NCBI GenBank assembly: GCA_024138025.1
Contig: JAMXBD010000025.1
Coordinates: 1,803,501-1,867,500 of the forward strand
DNA: 64,000 bases
Source: Combretum micranthum
Lineage: Eukaryota > Streptophyta > Magnoliopsida > Myrtales > Combretaceae
Reading direction: 5' to 3'
Each line of letters opens with the position of its first letter. Positions within the stretch are counted from its first letter, which is position 1. The position numbers and the translations under genes were made by a program. This document shows, in pieces, positions 1 to 13,570 of the stretch. Under the pieces are notes generated by a model. It was given only the letters and a program-made list of their open reading frames with translations, had not been told where the DNA came from and searched no databases.

Positions 1-446
1 AACTTTAATTTATAACCATTAAATCCTAACGACCATTTGACGGATCGGGCATATTCACACAAGTAATAATTGATGACCAGGCGCGCTTGCTTCATAACCC
101 AAATGTGGTGAAAGTAGGTCAATCTATTCCGTCACCAGGCACATGCATCATTTTGAGGATGAACAAATGGGTCTCCATATGTGAATATGCAATGAACCAT
201 GGTTGAGGAAACGTGTGTTTGTTTTGGGAGGATTTTTTCTTTTAAGGTTTTTCCTAGATATTTCTAGGATCCGGTTCCATAATGTTCGAACTTAGAACTA
301 CCCCACTAAAGGGGAAGATAGATCTCTAATCATGGACTGCCAAGCTTGATCCAGGTCCAAACCGTGTATTTTTTTTAAACCAAATAAATGAAAAAAGTTA
401 ATTTGTAAATAAAATTTCAAACTTAAAATATAAATTTGGCCTAAGA

Positions 447-479
<33 letters not shown>

Positions 480-3385
480 TATAGATATAGTAGTATTCAC
501 CTCAGTTTCACTTAAAACTATTAAGGATGTAAATTTATTTATACACAAACACATGACATATGAGTTAAAAAATATTAACAGTGTGGGGGTAAAATAACAC
601 TCCAAAAGATGTTGCAAAAAAAAAAAAAAAAGTGTCCCACATTATTCTCTTGATTAAACTCTACATAAGTCAATCAGACATTTTTATTTACATTTATTAT
701 CAACATTTTTAATAACTATTACATGTGCATTACAATATTTAGTTAGTATAAAAAAATATAACAAGTAATTATTAGAATAAAAGTAATGTATTTATAATAC
801 CGGTTGATCATTATTACAAAAGATAATAATTGTATAAATAAAATTTTCAACACATAATTTTAAAACAAAAATTAAAAAAAAAACACTACTGAATGATAAT
901 TTATGTGTTGTGGACATGATTATTCATTATTTTGTATAATAATAATTCATTATAAATTGTCATTTCTCCCAATTAAACACTGTAATAACAGCTTTACATA
1001 GAACAAGAAAAGATTAAACAGTTAATTCGTAAAAGAATGTTGTCAATAGATAATTAATAATTTTAATTTACTAAAATTAGACTAAACATTAAATGTTATT
1101 TACAATTTTTTTAATTTTTATATTACCTTTTATTTTATATTTATTTATACTTATAATTTTCATTTTAAATATTTACTTATATATATATAATATAATATAT
1201 ATGGGGACCCAGGTGGGTCCAACCACAACTCTGACCAGTCGCTAAGGTAAGTTTTGAGTCATGGATCCGACGACTTAGGTCAGGTTGTAATTAGTTCAAA
1301 CCTAACCTGTAGAGATATCTACTTTATCATCTCTAATATTATAAAAAATATAAAGAAATTGGTTTTCTTTTTCTATCATGGAAGTTATTTTCCTTATTTA
1401 TAATTTTTTTTTAATTTCTTGCCACGGTTGATTCTTCTATTAACAATCTACTATGTCTTTTATCTTCCCATCAGTATATTAGCCACAATACAACACTTTA
1501 TTTCGAAACCTCTTGAGAACACTTAACTAATGTATGACCATTTTAAGTCTTTAGCCATTATTCAAAAAATGTTTTTGTTTTCATTTATATATATAATATA
1601 TATTATATATATCCATTTTTTTGTCCTTTGAAGCAATCACATGTTTTTATTTTTTATTTTTTTACATAACAACATTCATAGGGGAGGTTTTAGTTTATCC
1701 TCAAATTTTGGAAATATGTCTTTTGGCATGCTATTATGTTCCTTTGGGGCAAAAAAAAGATGCAATTAATCCATAAGATAGGAACAAATCATATCCTGCT
1801 GTAACATTTCAAAAGTAATTTTTATTACATTACAGGACATCTATAAACTCGAAGTTCCAATGAAATTAGTGCTAGAATTTCCGAGTTTTTGCAGAATGAA
1901 TTTAATACGTTAGATCCTTTAACCACATTGTTCAATGATATATCATTTAATACATACACTCTCCTTTGATTCCAAGCAAAAAGATCCAACAAACAAATCT
2001 TATTTAGGGAAAATAATTTAGTCCTCAAATTTTACTTAGTTTCCTTCGATGATTCTATCGGTCACCACAAGATATCAAAACACTCAATTTGTGAAGAACA
2101 CTCAAGAGCACTTAAAACTATTAGGTTTGATTCATCGTCACACAAGTACACTAGAGATATCAATTTCACATCTCCCATATATTTTCATATAGTATTTCTC
2201 CATATGTCATTAGATTAACACTTCTCTTAAAGTTGACCAACATGCTTATTACATGTAAGTGAGTGACTACAACAAACCATCAATCGAAATCTTGTACCAA
2301 AGTGATGGTGATTAGTGGTGGCTAATGGGTGTTTGGTGTTAGTTGATCATAGTGCACTTGGAGTGATTCTTTAAGTGGCTAAAACCTCCTTTAATTCAAA
2401 TCATATACTATTACGATTTAAGTAAGAATGGTTAGATTTCAAGTTTAGTTATTTCATCCCATCATGTGTAGCTAAGTATTTAAACTTTAACATTGATCAA
2501 TTTAGTAACTAAATTTTGAAATTAATTAATTTAATACTTGAAAGAACTTTTAGTGCACATCAATAATACCTTCATTGATTTATTTTAAGTATTAAGTTGA
2601 TCTATTTCAAAGTTTTTTAGATACTAAATTAAGTAATTTTAAAATTCAAGTATCTAATTACATATTTCACTAAAGTTTAGGTATTATTCATGATATAACC
2701 GCTTCTTTTCACATGCTAAAAATACCTTTATTATGGATTGATTATTTTGTAAACCAAAACCTAAACAATGTGAGTAGTGTAGGGAACTCTTCACTATCTT
2801 TATTCCTTTCACAAGACGAACCACGTAAACCGGTTAATTAACGACACGGTTATGAATAAATCAGATAATAAATGACAAAAACATCATTAAAAAAAATGGG
2901 ATAATTCTTCTCACAGCTACAATCATTCATGGGCTTTTTCAACATTTATTACAACTTTCTAACGTTAGGGATCGGTGATGTCGTTTCTTGTGCCACTGTC
3001 CCTCCTTTTTTTTTCGGCTTTCTAATTTGGCGTTTCTTTTATACACCAACCGGAACTCAACAGAAACACATTACAAATACACTCTTCTTTTCCCAGTTGA
3101 GACATACTAAAGATCAAACCTCCATTGTCTTTCATAAAGCTAGCATCTTTTACATGAAAAAGAAAAAAACAACCCTTTAAAAAGTAGTATTACTTATTAC
3201 TATTGAAATTACTACTACTGCTACCTAGAAGTGCTAAGTCCACGTCCTTTCTTCTGCTTTTGTAGCTTCACTTTTGATCTTAAAGCATCTTGTTTTCTGT
3301 GTCTCTCTTTTTATTTATTTATTTCCATATTTGGCTATATAGTCAACATTTTATTTTTTTAATATTACAGTAAAAAAATCCATTC
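1..3385. other. AT-rich intergenic region with no recognisable gene
   Basis: No reading frame here resembles a known protein; the short open frames lack codon structure and homologous motifs. A TA/GA microsatellite lies at about 450-483. A small palindrome around a GGACCC/GGGTCC core sits at about 1203-1218. A degenerate dispersed repeat at about 2450-2700 (phrases such as 'tactaaattaagtaattttaaaattcaagtatc') resembles the stretch at 9370-9650. The last few hundred bases may hold the promoter and leader of the downstream kinase gene: a TATA-like string occurs at about 3335-3341 and a possible 3' splice site at about 3370. Confidence 0.5.
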
Positions 3386-3830
3386 TTTGATGGATAAAAT
3401 GGAAGTGGGTTTGGTCTAGAAACATGGGTTGTGTTGAATTTGTTTAAGTTTTCTATGGGTTTTAGATTTTGGTTATATGTGTTTGAGATTGTGTTAAATA
3501 TTTAGCCTTTATGGATAAAAATGGGGTTAGGTTTGGTTTTGAAACATGGGTTGTGTTCAAAATGTTATATTGTTGATGGGTTTAGATTACTTTCGGTGAT
3601 AGTTTCATAGTTCCAGTTTTTAATGGATTGGTTGGTGATGCTTAAGGATTTGAAACGTGGGTTGTGTTGAGAATGCTGAATCATTGATGGGTTTAGATTT
3701 TTTCATTGATTGTTGTGTAGCTCGAATCCAAAATTTAAGTTTTTGATGGATAAAATGAGGATGTTACATGGATTATGTTGAATATGTGAACTGTTGATGG
3801 GTTTAGAGTTTTTTTGTGTTGAATTGGATA
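3386..3830 (+). repeat. Degenerate tandem repeat (four ~120-bp units) just upstream of the kinase start codon
   Basis: Four units begin near 3386, 3508, 3617 and 3742. Most start with a 'tgatggataaaatg'-like phrase, continue with 'gaaacatgggttgtgttgaa' and end near 'gatgggtttaga'. Spacing is about 113-122 bp. The final unit runs directly into the ATG at 3830. The array probably lies in the 5' untranslated leader or a leader intron. Several upstream ATGs occur in it, so it could affect translation; that is inference. Confidence 0.6.
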
Positions 3831-6800
3831 TGAAAGAGAAGGGGGTGTCAGATGCTAATGGGAAAGTTGTGGTTGTGGCAATTAAGGCTTCAAGGGAAAT
3901 TACAAGAAGTGCATTGGTTTGGGCTTTGACTCATGTGGTTTTACCTGGGGATTGCATCAAGTTGCTCGTTGTTCTTCCTTCTTACTCCTCAAGTACATTC
4001 TGTTATCCGATCCCGTGTTTCCCTTTTTTTTCCTGTCCTTTTACCATGTAAAATAGCTAGTAATCTTATAAGGAATAGTAACCTCCCCCACCTAATGATG
4101 TATCTCTATTGCAAACATTATGAAACAGGAAAGGAAGATTGAAGATAATTATGTTTGGTGTCTTAATGATTACTACCTGTTGTTTTTATTTTTCTATTTT
4201 TGGTAAGGATTCCGTGTTTAATGATGGCTTCTATTTGTACTGTTGTGTTCCTCTGTTGCAAGGTTATTTGCCATTTTTTCTTGATCAAATTTGGGTAAAA
4301 GAATTCAACCTAGTAAAATCATCGTTTCCTTAAATCGAGTAGAATAATTACTTTCCGATTATTTTTAAAAACTGTAGGAATTTTTCACCGCGACTCAGCA
4401 GTTTCTGTTTTCTTTTATCAAGCCAGATTGAACCAGCTTATCTGAGAGGTCATGGTTTCTTTTTCCCAAAATGAACTGAATTCTGCAACTCTAGCTGAAG
4501 AAATGTCCTGTTTTTAGGTTTTGGGTGATAATTATTGAAGAATCTTTAGCATTGCGTTTACTTGTGGTGAACTACCTAAAGACATACATTAAGCACCGTA
4601 TTGGCATTATTTTGTTAATTGGTAAATAATACAATATCAGATTAGTGTCTTGCTTATAGGTTTTAGTGCTTTATAAAATCTGCATTCTTAATTTCTCAAC
4701 TCAGATTTATAGACTTGAATAGCTGACCGTCGTTTATAAATTTGACAGGTAAAAAGATGTGGGGTTTATCAAGATTTACAAGTGACTGCGCCACTGGTCA
4801 CTCTCGGCTCTGCCAGGACTCACTTCAGATCAAAAAGATGATATTATGACTACATGCTCTCAGATGATGCATGAACTCCGTGACATCTATGATCCAGAGA
4901 AGGTCCCGGTGCTTTAATTCGTGGACTTTCAGCTTCAAGCTTACTGTCAACTGATTTATTACTTTGTAACACTAACACCACTTGGCATTATTTCAGGTCA
5001 AGGTCAGACTGAAAATTGTTCCAGGTACGCCTTACGGAATAGTGGCTGCTGAAGCAAAAAGTTCTCAATCGAATTGGGTCGTATGGATAAGTAAGAATTC
5101 AATAGACAATACTGTTACTTTTATGTTTGGAAGAAACAGTATTCTAAGCAAACAAGCCTAGACATACTGATCTCTGTCGTTTGTATGGTTTGCAAAAGTT
5201 GATAAGAAAAATATACCGTGCCATTAGGATCTTTTAGTCTATGCATATAAATGTTCACAACATTTATATTTTCCTTCAATTCACTTGATAATATAAGGTA
5301 TTTTCTTTTGGATGTGGAGCAGGCGGTTGAAACATGAGAAGAAGTGTTGTATGGATGAGCTGAAATGCAATGTTGTTGTTATGGAAGGATCTAAAGCGAA
5401 TGTCCTTCGTCTCAACTTGATTGAATTACCAAAGCAAGATAATGAATTGTCTTGTGCATCATTTGCTCAAATAGATGCCTCTGCCTTGCACTCTGCCCTT
5501 GAGTTTGATAGTATGATTAGGGGACCTATGGTGACTCCAGCAAGTAGTCCAGAGCATGAGTCACTACTGACTGTGACTGATGCTGGGACATCATCAATGT
5601 CAAGCTCTGATCTGAGCAATTCAACACATATGCTCTCTGAAGTTTATAAAAAACTGGAGAAAGATTGTCTAGGAAGCAGTGAAGTGGATCACAATCCAGA
5701 AGAATCTGACTCAGATATAGAGTGTGAAAAGCCACTACTTCCTTCCATGTACTCAAAGACCCAATCGTGGATGCAAGATTTTGTTCGTTCATTTGGTGAA
5801 TATGCGAGACATTCTGTAGATGGCTTACGAAAATCCACTGAGAGACCTTTATTTTTCAACTGTGATGCCTTGCTGGATCAGTTAACCAAGTTAAAAATGG
5901 AACCTGAAGGTGTTATGAATTATAAACTTGACACAGACCTAAGCAGAAGTGTTCGAGAGGCAATTTCATTGTCTAGGGGTGCTCCCCTTAATCCTCCTCC
6001 TTTGTGCTCCATTTGTCAACACAAGGCACCAGTTTTTGGGAATCCACCAAGGTGGTTCACGTATGCTGAGTTGGAAGTTGCTACCGAGGGATTTTCGAAT
6101 GAAAATTTTTTGGCTGAAGGGGGTTATGGTTCCGTACATCGAGGTATCTTACCAGATGGCCAAGTTGTTGCAGTCAAACAGCATAAGTCTGCTAGTTCTC
6201 AAGGTGATATTGAGTTTTGTGCGGAAGTAGAGGTTTTGAGCTGTGCTCAGCATCGTAATCTTGTTACACTGATTGGGTTCTGTGTCGAAGATGGAAGAAG
6301 GTTACTTGTTTATGAATATATCTGCAATGGCTCATTGGATGCCCACCTTTATGGTAAACTTTTTTCTGTCAGTGTTTTTGTTACTTTTCCTTAGCAGCAT
6401 TGAAGAATCACAAAATTGTGAAAGTTTGGTTAAATGTAGTTGTGGTGATGTCCATACTTAGTAGTATCATTGTGTAGGACGTGGTCAAGATCCTTTGGAT
6501 TGGCCTGCAAGACAGAAAATTGCTGTTGGGGCAGCTCGAGGGTTGAGATATCTTCATGAAGAATGTAGAGTGGGTTGTATCGTTCATCGTGATATGAGGC
6601 CAATAATATTCTTCTCACACATGATTTTGAACCTCTGGTATCCACATTTCTATCACCAAAATTATAGTTGCAGTCTCCTTTTGTTCTATTATTCTAGTGG
6701 CATTTTATAAAATTATGTTTTGTTCATGAGTTGAAACATCATGTTTATTCCTATGAATAAATTTTAGGTTGGAGATTTTGGACTGGCAAGATGGCAACCA

Positions 6801-7728
6801 GATGGTGACCTGGGAGTAGAAACAAGAGTGATTGGAACTTTCGGGTATCTTTAAATTCTTTCTGAGTAATATGATCTGCAAATGTTCATGTAATAAATGA
6901 GATCTACCTTAATCCAGGTACCTTGCCCCAGAATACGCTCAAAGTGGTCATATCACGGAAAAGGCTGATGTATATTCGTTTGGGTAATATTGGTAGAACT
7001 TGTCACAGGCCGAAAAGCTATGGACATTAATCGTCCACGGGGTCAGCAATGCCTTACTGAATGGGTATGTTTGCAAATTAAAGTTTGAATTTCTGCCAAG
7101 ATATTGGTGAAAGAGATACTAAAGTTTAGCAAACTTTCTAACTGGATTTCATGCTTACCTGCTGCTTCTTAAAGAGGCAAACTCTGCCACCATGCAAAGT
7201 ATTATTTTCTACTGAAGGGCATCAAAATATTTTTGAAAGTCAAGTAGCAGTTTGGCTGATCGTTTTATTCCATGGAAAAAAAGGTGTAAATTGCCTCTCA
7301 TTCTTGACACCAATACTTACTTTCATTTCTGATGCAGGCAAGACCTCTGCTAGAAAGACGCGCAATTCATGAAATTGTTGATCCAAACATAAAGAACAAC
7401 TATTCTGAGCCAGAGATATATGGAATGATGCAATGTGCCTCTTTATGCATCCAACGGGATCCTTTGTTAAGGCCTCGCATGTCTCAGGTCAAATATGAAT
7501 TTTTGAGCTTATATATCAGGCATTATACTCCATTGCTGTGTTTCTTTGGTGGTTTGATGTGTAGCATTCCAATCTTTTCATGCTTCCATCAGAGATATTC
7601 AAAATGAGTTACAGGGCATGTTTCAGCTAATAATTCTTCAGGCGACTCTGTCCTTTCCAACTGATCTGTTTCTCACGTTTCTGATTTAGGTACTCCGGAT
7701 ATTAGAGGGTGATGCGGCTATAAACTGA
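3830..7728 (+). CDS. Receptor-like cytoplasmic kinase with N-terminal USP-like domain; frame broken at four sites
   Basis: Exons by splice sites: 3830-3992, 4749-4902, 4997-5090, 5323-6353, 6478-6637, 6768-6844, 6918-7064, 7338-7487, 7690-7728; about 672 residues if the frame is repaired. Residues ~8-135 resemble a universal stress protein fold ([20 protein letters not shown]). An acidic, serine-rich linker follows, then a CSIC motif and [16 protein letters not shown] leading into a Ser/Thr kinase domain (~residues 390-660). VAVK lysine, HRD, DFG and APEYAQSG are all present. The glycine-rich loop reads AEGGYGSV, with Ala for the first Gly. The family is that annotated in plants as 'inactive protein kinase SELMODRAFT_444075-like', a cytoplasmic RLCK/PERK relative without a receptor ectodomain. 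Single-base losses near 4797-4830, 5083, 6600 and 6984 break the frame. The C-terminus is short (LRILEGD plus five residues). An in-frame ATG at 3797 is possible but lies in repeat sequence. Confidence 0.85.
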
Positions 7729-10085
7729 GCTAGCTGCATAAAACTGTAAGCTAGTGAAGGATTTTGGATATGGAATTGAGTAGATGGTCTTGGCAAACGT
7801 GCTTGTATGAGAAGGTTCTTCCACATTCTGCCTTGGATTTTGAGGTTGTGCCATTGTTACACTGGCTGGCTCTGGCCAATGAAAGCCAAGGTATCTCCAT
7901 CATAGGATTGTGTGAGTCCGCATTTCATCATCCTTTGTAATTTATGTTAGGAATAGCTCACTAAATTCTTTTTCTAGCCTAATTTGACATAGTTTTGTAT
8001 GAGAATTCGCAGAAGAAGTTTTGTGCAATTCCTTTTGTGCATTTTTCACCAACTCAAATGGAGAGGGAGATAGAGAAGGGAACTATAGTTAGATAATGTA
8101 TAATACCTCTTTGATACTTTGTACTATATTTTCTTATGCTATTGTAAATTATGTTATGATATTATTGTGATTCTTCATGAACTTTTTTGGGTGTTTGTAT
8201 ACCATCTTGAGGCAACCCAGTATAGGAATCATCGCATAAAGTCATGCACCTATCAAGCATAGTAGATTCACCCCAACAAATTGCAATCTTGAAACTTATT
8301 TAAGACTAATTCAACTTGTCACTAGAAATCTCGAGGGAAAAATTAAAAAAAAAACAAACAAACAAAGAAAGTATGGCTCTAAAACCACCCATCAATAAAT
8401 GGATCTACCAATAGGATGACCTGATTGCTCATCATCTTATAAGTCATGGAGTTAATAGGAGCACAAGTCCTAAAGAACACTTGCTCGAGTGGCTTAAATT
8501 TATAAATATGATGCAAATGGTTTAAAGGGAGTAAATCTGACCTTCTATTTAATTATTACATTGAGTTAAGTATTATCCATTTTAACTAAAGATTTAAATT
8601 TATAGATATAATACGAGCTTTATATTTTATTACATGAGAAGAACCAAATAAAGGCATGCTATACGTGCATTCTATAATATAGTTGTATGTGCTAATTAAA
8701 GATTATACGTGGGTTTCATGATTCTTGTAGAAATCAATTATCATCCAATCAGGTTTCTTAGGAAATGGTTCCACTCCACTTATCTTCTTTCAATTTTCCT
8801 TGAATTGCCCTCTTAAGATGTTATTTAATGTAACTAATAGTTGAGGTTCCAAGGAAGAAGATATGGTGATGATGTGATAAGGTATTTTTAGATAATTTCA
8901 ATCATTCATTTATAACTTGAGGAAATTTGAGGAAAAGTAAGAGAAAAAATTGAGGGGATGGAGATCCAGGTTTTTATTTCAATGCTTTTGTAGATGGTAG
9001 GAAACAAGCGATGTTTTGGTCATTGACTTCAAGCGACTAAGCGACATGGAGAGTGTTCATAACAGTGTAATTTCCTCCAGCCTTACCCACAAGGATGACG
9101 ATGGCGGACTTCTAACTCAACATATTGAACGGTTCTAGGTTGTTTGTAGGAAAATTATTAGGTTAAGTTGCCTACGTACAAATTATAAGAAAAATGTAAA
9201 ATCCACCGTTAGATCATGTATCAAAAGTGGTAGATGTGATGTATTTGTACTAGATTAGTGCAAAAGTGCTAGGTGTAGTGTATTTATGGTAGGTTTATAC
9301 ATTAAGTGACTTGATGTAATAACATCATATTGTTTATATAAATGGATTAATGTGACAAATATTATTTAAATTTTAATAAAATATGCAATTAGGTACCTAA
9401 ACTTTGAAATCAATCAATTTGATTTTTAAAATAAACTTTTCATGTATGTTAATAGTATTTTCATCAAATTGACTAACATCGTTATCTTACATATCACTTT
9501 TAACTAGTACAACGGATGTACTATTAACTTATACGAAATGTTTTTGTATGTATTAAATTGATCAATTTTAAAGTCCAAGTATTAAAATAATCAATTTCAA
9601 AATTCATATAACGAATTATATATTTTGTTAAAGTTCAGATACCATTCCCAGTATTTACCTTTATATAAATTATCACTATATAAGTGTCATTTGTTTAGCA
9701 CATGGGCTTATGAAGTTGAAGATCGGATCCAATAACTTACGGCTGCATCAAAAGCTGTAGTAAATTGTGACATTTCAAACTTTTTGAATCCAAATTAGTT
9801 TCGACATGACCTAATTAATCTCACTTGTCACCGTAACCTTAGTTTTGTTATCCATTGATCGATTTGAGTGTTTTACCACTACAACAAAAGTTATAATTGA
9901 TAGTAACACATATTTTAAATGTTTTCAACTATATAATAGATCAAGTGCTATGTCTGATTATGACTTGGCTAATCCCATTCTCCCAACACGTGCGAAGTGA
10001 TGATAGAGGCAATGACTAAAGCTTGCTAGCAATTAGCTTGAAAAAAGGGTGATCAAACAATGTGAAGTATGTAACATTAAAAAAA
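7729..10085. other. Kinase 3' flank and intergenic DNA
   Basis: The first 300-400 bases are probably the kinase 3' untranslated region. The remainder is AT-rich with no coding potential I can support. A degenerate repeat at about 9370-9650 ('aaattgatcaattttaaagtccaagtatt', then 'ttttgttaaagttcagatacc') matches the type of sequence at 2450-2700. A CACTA-like terminus ('cactacaacaaaag') occurs near 9880, but no partner end was found. Confidence 0.45.
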
Positions 10086-10232
10086 CAATGTTGTCAAATC
10101 TAATTTGATTCACCAAATTTTATCTTATTGAACCTGATCTAATCTTAGGAGTAGTTTAGTTCAATCTAGTTTTACTCACCGATCCGTTACTTGTTGGTAT
10201 ATCCAGATCAAATTATCAGGTTGACAACATTG
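10086..10232. mobile_element. 147-bp MITE-like foldback element with 12-bp perfect terminal inverted repeats
   Basis: The element starts CAATGTTGTCAA and ends with the exact inverse, TTGACAACATTG. The inverse similarity continues inward (ATCTAATTTGAT against ATCAAATTATCAG). Flanks are A-rich on both sides, so an 8-bp target duplication is plausible but cannot be proved. A related copy lies at about 12251-12401. The size and lack of coding sequence fit a non-autonomous hAT-type MITE. Confidence 0.6.
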
Positions 10233-11782
10233 ATAAAAAAGTATAAGAAGCTACCCTCTGGCTAAAAGAAAAGGGCAATTCGGAGGAATATGGTACGATT
10301 GTGCAAATGTGCATGTTCTTGAAAGCGTTTTGTCCACATCTGGAAGGTTTTTCATGTGAGAAAATGCCTAACATGGTATTGGCATGACTCAAAAACTTTT
10401 ATGTAGTTTGATGAATAGGTGAAGGGAAAACTAAACGGGAAGCTTCCGGCGGAAAGCATGAAGTTTGTCTTTTACAAAAGATGTTATCATTGTGGGAACA
10501 AAAGTAGCGTCTCACCGGTAGGCACCAAAGGAGCCATTCACACATAAAGATAACCATCTTCGAAAAATGTATAGACCGGATTCATTGATGCTGTCTATCA
10601 ATATTTAATATATAATTTGTATATTAGGATTTATATTAAGTCATGATTATGCACTTGAGTTGGAATTTTACCTGTAATGCCCATAAATAACCAAGGTGGT
10701 TAGATGTTGAAAGGGTGTGTGATTTTCCATGATTACTAATACCCTTTTTCAATGTAAAGGATGCTTATATTAAGCAAGAAAATAAGGTGCAGTCTGGCTG
10801 GGGGAACTCGGTATTTGGGCTTTTTACCAAATTTGATATCATTGATTGGCTTTTGAGACTATTAGTTTATTGAAAGTGAGGTTTAATTTTAAAGATCCTT
10901 GAAGAGATTTGGCTTAATTGTCTTGGAATAGAAATTGTTAAATTTATATGCTCTTGATTTATTTCATTTATTCTTCACATGAAGGAGGATCTTTCCATAG
11001 ACCTTGTTCTTCATTACCTTTTTTAGCATCATTTATGAAAGCTTTAGGTTTCATTATCTTTGGCCAAATAATTCACATCCAAGCCCACGAGTTTCATAAG
11101 TGAATTAGGAAGTTTCATCTCATTCGTGAAAAGCTAGAAGCAATCCTCATTATCAACCATCTCTTATATTTATCAATAATTAAGATTCAATGCTAAACTC
11201 TATAAATAAAGGGACTTTCCCCCTCGTTCATGGGAAAATTATACTATGGGATTCAGTGTTTGAAGTTGAAATTAGAAGTGAGAATTTAAATAGTTTGAAA
11301 AAATAGATGATTACCGGCCCCAAAAAAAAATAAAAATAAAAATAGATGATTGATATATAAAGTACTATAAATAAGAAATTCATTATTATACCCTTGTAAT
11401 ACTATTTAAAACATACCATGTAATATCAACATATTTTGAACGGGTTATGGCAATATAATAATAAATCCTTATTTGCCACTTTAAATGATATTAATTACCT
11501 GTATTTAAACCACTTAAAATGTCAATTGCTTAGTGTCGATCTCATTCCACATAATTTTGCTCCTTATCGGCAGCATCGAAAGCACCAAACTTTTAGGAAG
11601 CACTTTGTTGGAATTACTCTATAGAGAATTAAACTGACTAATGCATCAATAACGTATGAAGAATATAAAAAAGATTAAAAAAACACATTCAATTTTTTTC
11701 GTTGTTACATGTGCAATCTTAAGAAAAAAAATGAGTTTACTTTTTCTGGCTTTCTCCTCTTTCTTTAGCACCAAGGGTTGTC
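10233..11782. other. Intergenic DNA without a recognisable gene
   Basis: I see no conserved exon or RNA gene. The sequence has short poly-A and poly-T tracts and no strong repeats. Open frames at 11436-11871 are AT-rich chance frames. Confidence 0.4.
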
Positions 11783-11972
11783 GGTTTAATTCCGTTTTGA
11801 TTTTGATTTCAAACAAAAGTAATACTAATCCGATATTGAACCGATACAGATATAATATCGAGAAAAACTGATAGTTTTACTTATAAACTGAACAAATCGA
11901 ACCATTACGAATCCGATACCAATAAGTTATCGATACAGATTCAATACAAATAAAAGTCTAGTAATCCAAACA
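11783..11972 (+). repeat. Dispersed repeat, copy 1 (partner near 47036-47180)
   Basis: Shares ordered blocks with the downstream copy in the same orientation: 'gatatcgataaaaa'-like, 'tagttttacttataaactg', 'caaatcgaaccatta', 'tccgataccaataa', 'gattcaatacaaataaaa' and a closing 'atccaaacaa'. No terminal structure or coding sequence was identified, so the class is unknown. Confidence 0.6.
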
Positions 11973-12250
11973 AGCTAGCATGCGTCACTTGCGTCACCAG
12001 TCAACTATACTTTGATAAGTTACATAAGGGTATTCCCATGCCAAATTCAAAGTTTAGTTGTGTTCAAATTTCAATGCATCTATATCGAAGTCGTAAGTTT
12101 GAAGTTATTTGCATTTTCAGTTAGATGATGATTTCTCAAAGTTTTCAAGAATCTAATTTTAGATTTATCCCCTATTATTGGTATGCTATAGTACACCTAT
12201 ATATCCCCAAACTTCTCTTCAAAAGAAGTGTATCTATTTATATCCTATCC

Positions 12251-12401
12251 TAATGTTGTCAGATCGATTTAGAAATTTGATCCGAACAAACAAGAGGGTT
12301 AAGGATAGATATATAAAATCAGATTGAACCATGATTGGATTGGAACATTCCTTATACTAAAAATTGAACCGAACCAATTAATTCGAATCTAACAACCCTA
12401 T
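12251..12401. mobile_element. Second, degenerate copy of the GTTGTCA-ended MITE
   Basis: Begins TAATGTTGTCAGATCGATTT and ends near CGAATCTAACAACCCTA, whose inverse is similar to the start (GTTGTTAGATTCG). The right end abuts the solo LTR that starts at 12402, so that LTR appears to have inserted at or next to the MITE terminus. Less well preserved than the copy at 10086-10232. Confidence 0.45.
12397..12401 (+). repeat. Left target-site duplication CCTAT of solo LTR 1
   Basis: The pentamer CCTAT lies directly before the proposed LTR start and recurs directly after its end at 16406-16410. Confidence 0.55.
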
Positions 12402-12442
12402 TCTAAATCCCGAAAATTTACACTAGTACACGACACTAAAAT

Positions 12443-12445
<3 letters not shown>

Positions 12446-12486
<41 letters not shown>
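12446..12486. repeat. TA dinucleotide microsatellite
   Basis: About twenty consecutive TA units inside the left part of solo LTR 1. Confidence 0.9.
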
Positions 12487-12488
<2 letters not shown>

Positions 12489-13570
12489 TGAGCTAGTAAA
12501 CCTAAAACTCAACAAAAACCCTAGAATAGATATATGAGTTGAACTTATCTCATTTATGATTTAAAAGTCTGAATAAAAACTTCTCTGACTATTAATTGAT
12601 ACTAAAGACAAGATTCCGTATCTTGAGCTAATAACTCAAGATATATTTAAAGGTAACCTAAAATTTCAAACCACGAAATTTATCATATAAATAGAAATAG
12701 ATAAATATAAAAATAGAGAAATAAATGGATATTGTTGAACTCAATAAAGACTTTAGAATAGAATTATGAATAGTAATGAGACTATATATAGTTTTGAATC
12801 TTAAAAACAAAGATTCCTAGATAGTATTAAATATTACTAATAAGATTTCTAGCGGATATCGAAAACTCAATATATAAGAATGGCTTGGCTAAGATATTAA
12901 GTGTGATAAAGAATAAACAACCAATTATGCTTATAGTTAAGAAACAATAACCTAAAGAAAAGCCGTTAGGGTTATAAATACACAATAAAAACATAAACGG
13001 ATGTATAACTAATAATCTAGACTTCAAATAAATATTTGGAGCACACCATTGTTTTAGTTAGGGTATTCTTAAGCTATTATAGCCTAAAATAAAAATCGGC
13101 CTATTAAGCTTATAAAACCCTAATCGCAGGAGCTAAAACTCTGAAAATAATTAATCACGTAAACTTTAAACTTAAAGTTGAACTTAATAATAATCTAAAA
13201 ATTTTGTAGGACTCTATAAAAATATTTTTAGACAAAAACTCTCAAATAAATGATATATTTGTACCTGATTAGCTTAATAAACTATCCTAAAATTTGATAA
13301 TTATGTAACCAAATATTATTATAATATTTTTTCCCTTAAGTTACAGTGCAATTTGAGAATTTGTATGGTGAAGATGTACTTGAAGTTGCTTAGCCGAAAT
13401 GCACACACAACTTGTCAAAATAATATACATTTTGGCCAACAAAATACACACAACAACCAACCAAATCAAGCCAACTCAAACCTTCATTTAATGTAGCAAA
13501 TAACACACACAAACACAGCAAGCATGATGGAAAATTCTAGAGCCAAAATGAGGTCCCAAACAGCCACCTT

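Noticed and set aside
2929..3180. Open frame of 83 codons upstream of the kinase
   Set aside because: No conserved motif, low-complexity sequence and no splice partner; likely chance in the promoter/leader region.
9876..9900. CACTA-like terminus
   Set aside because: Only one end is present; the string is short and common in AT-rich plant DNA.
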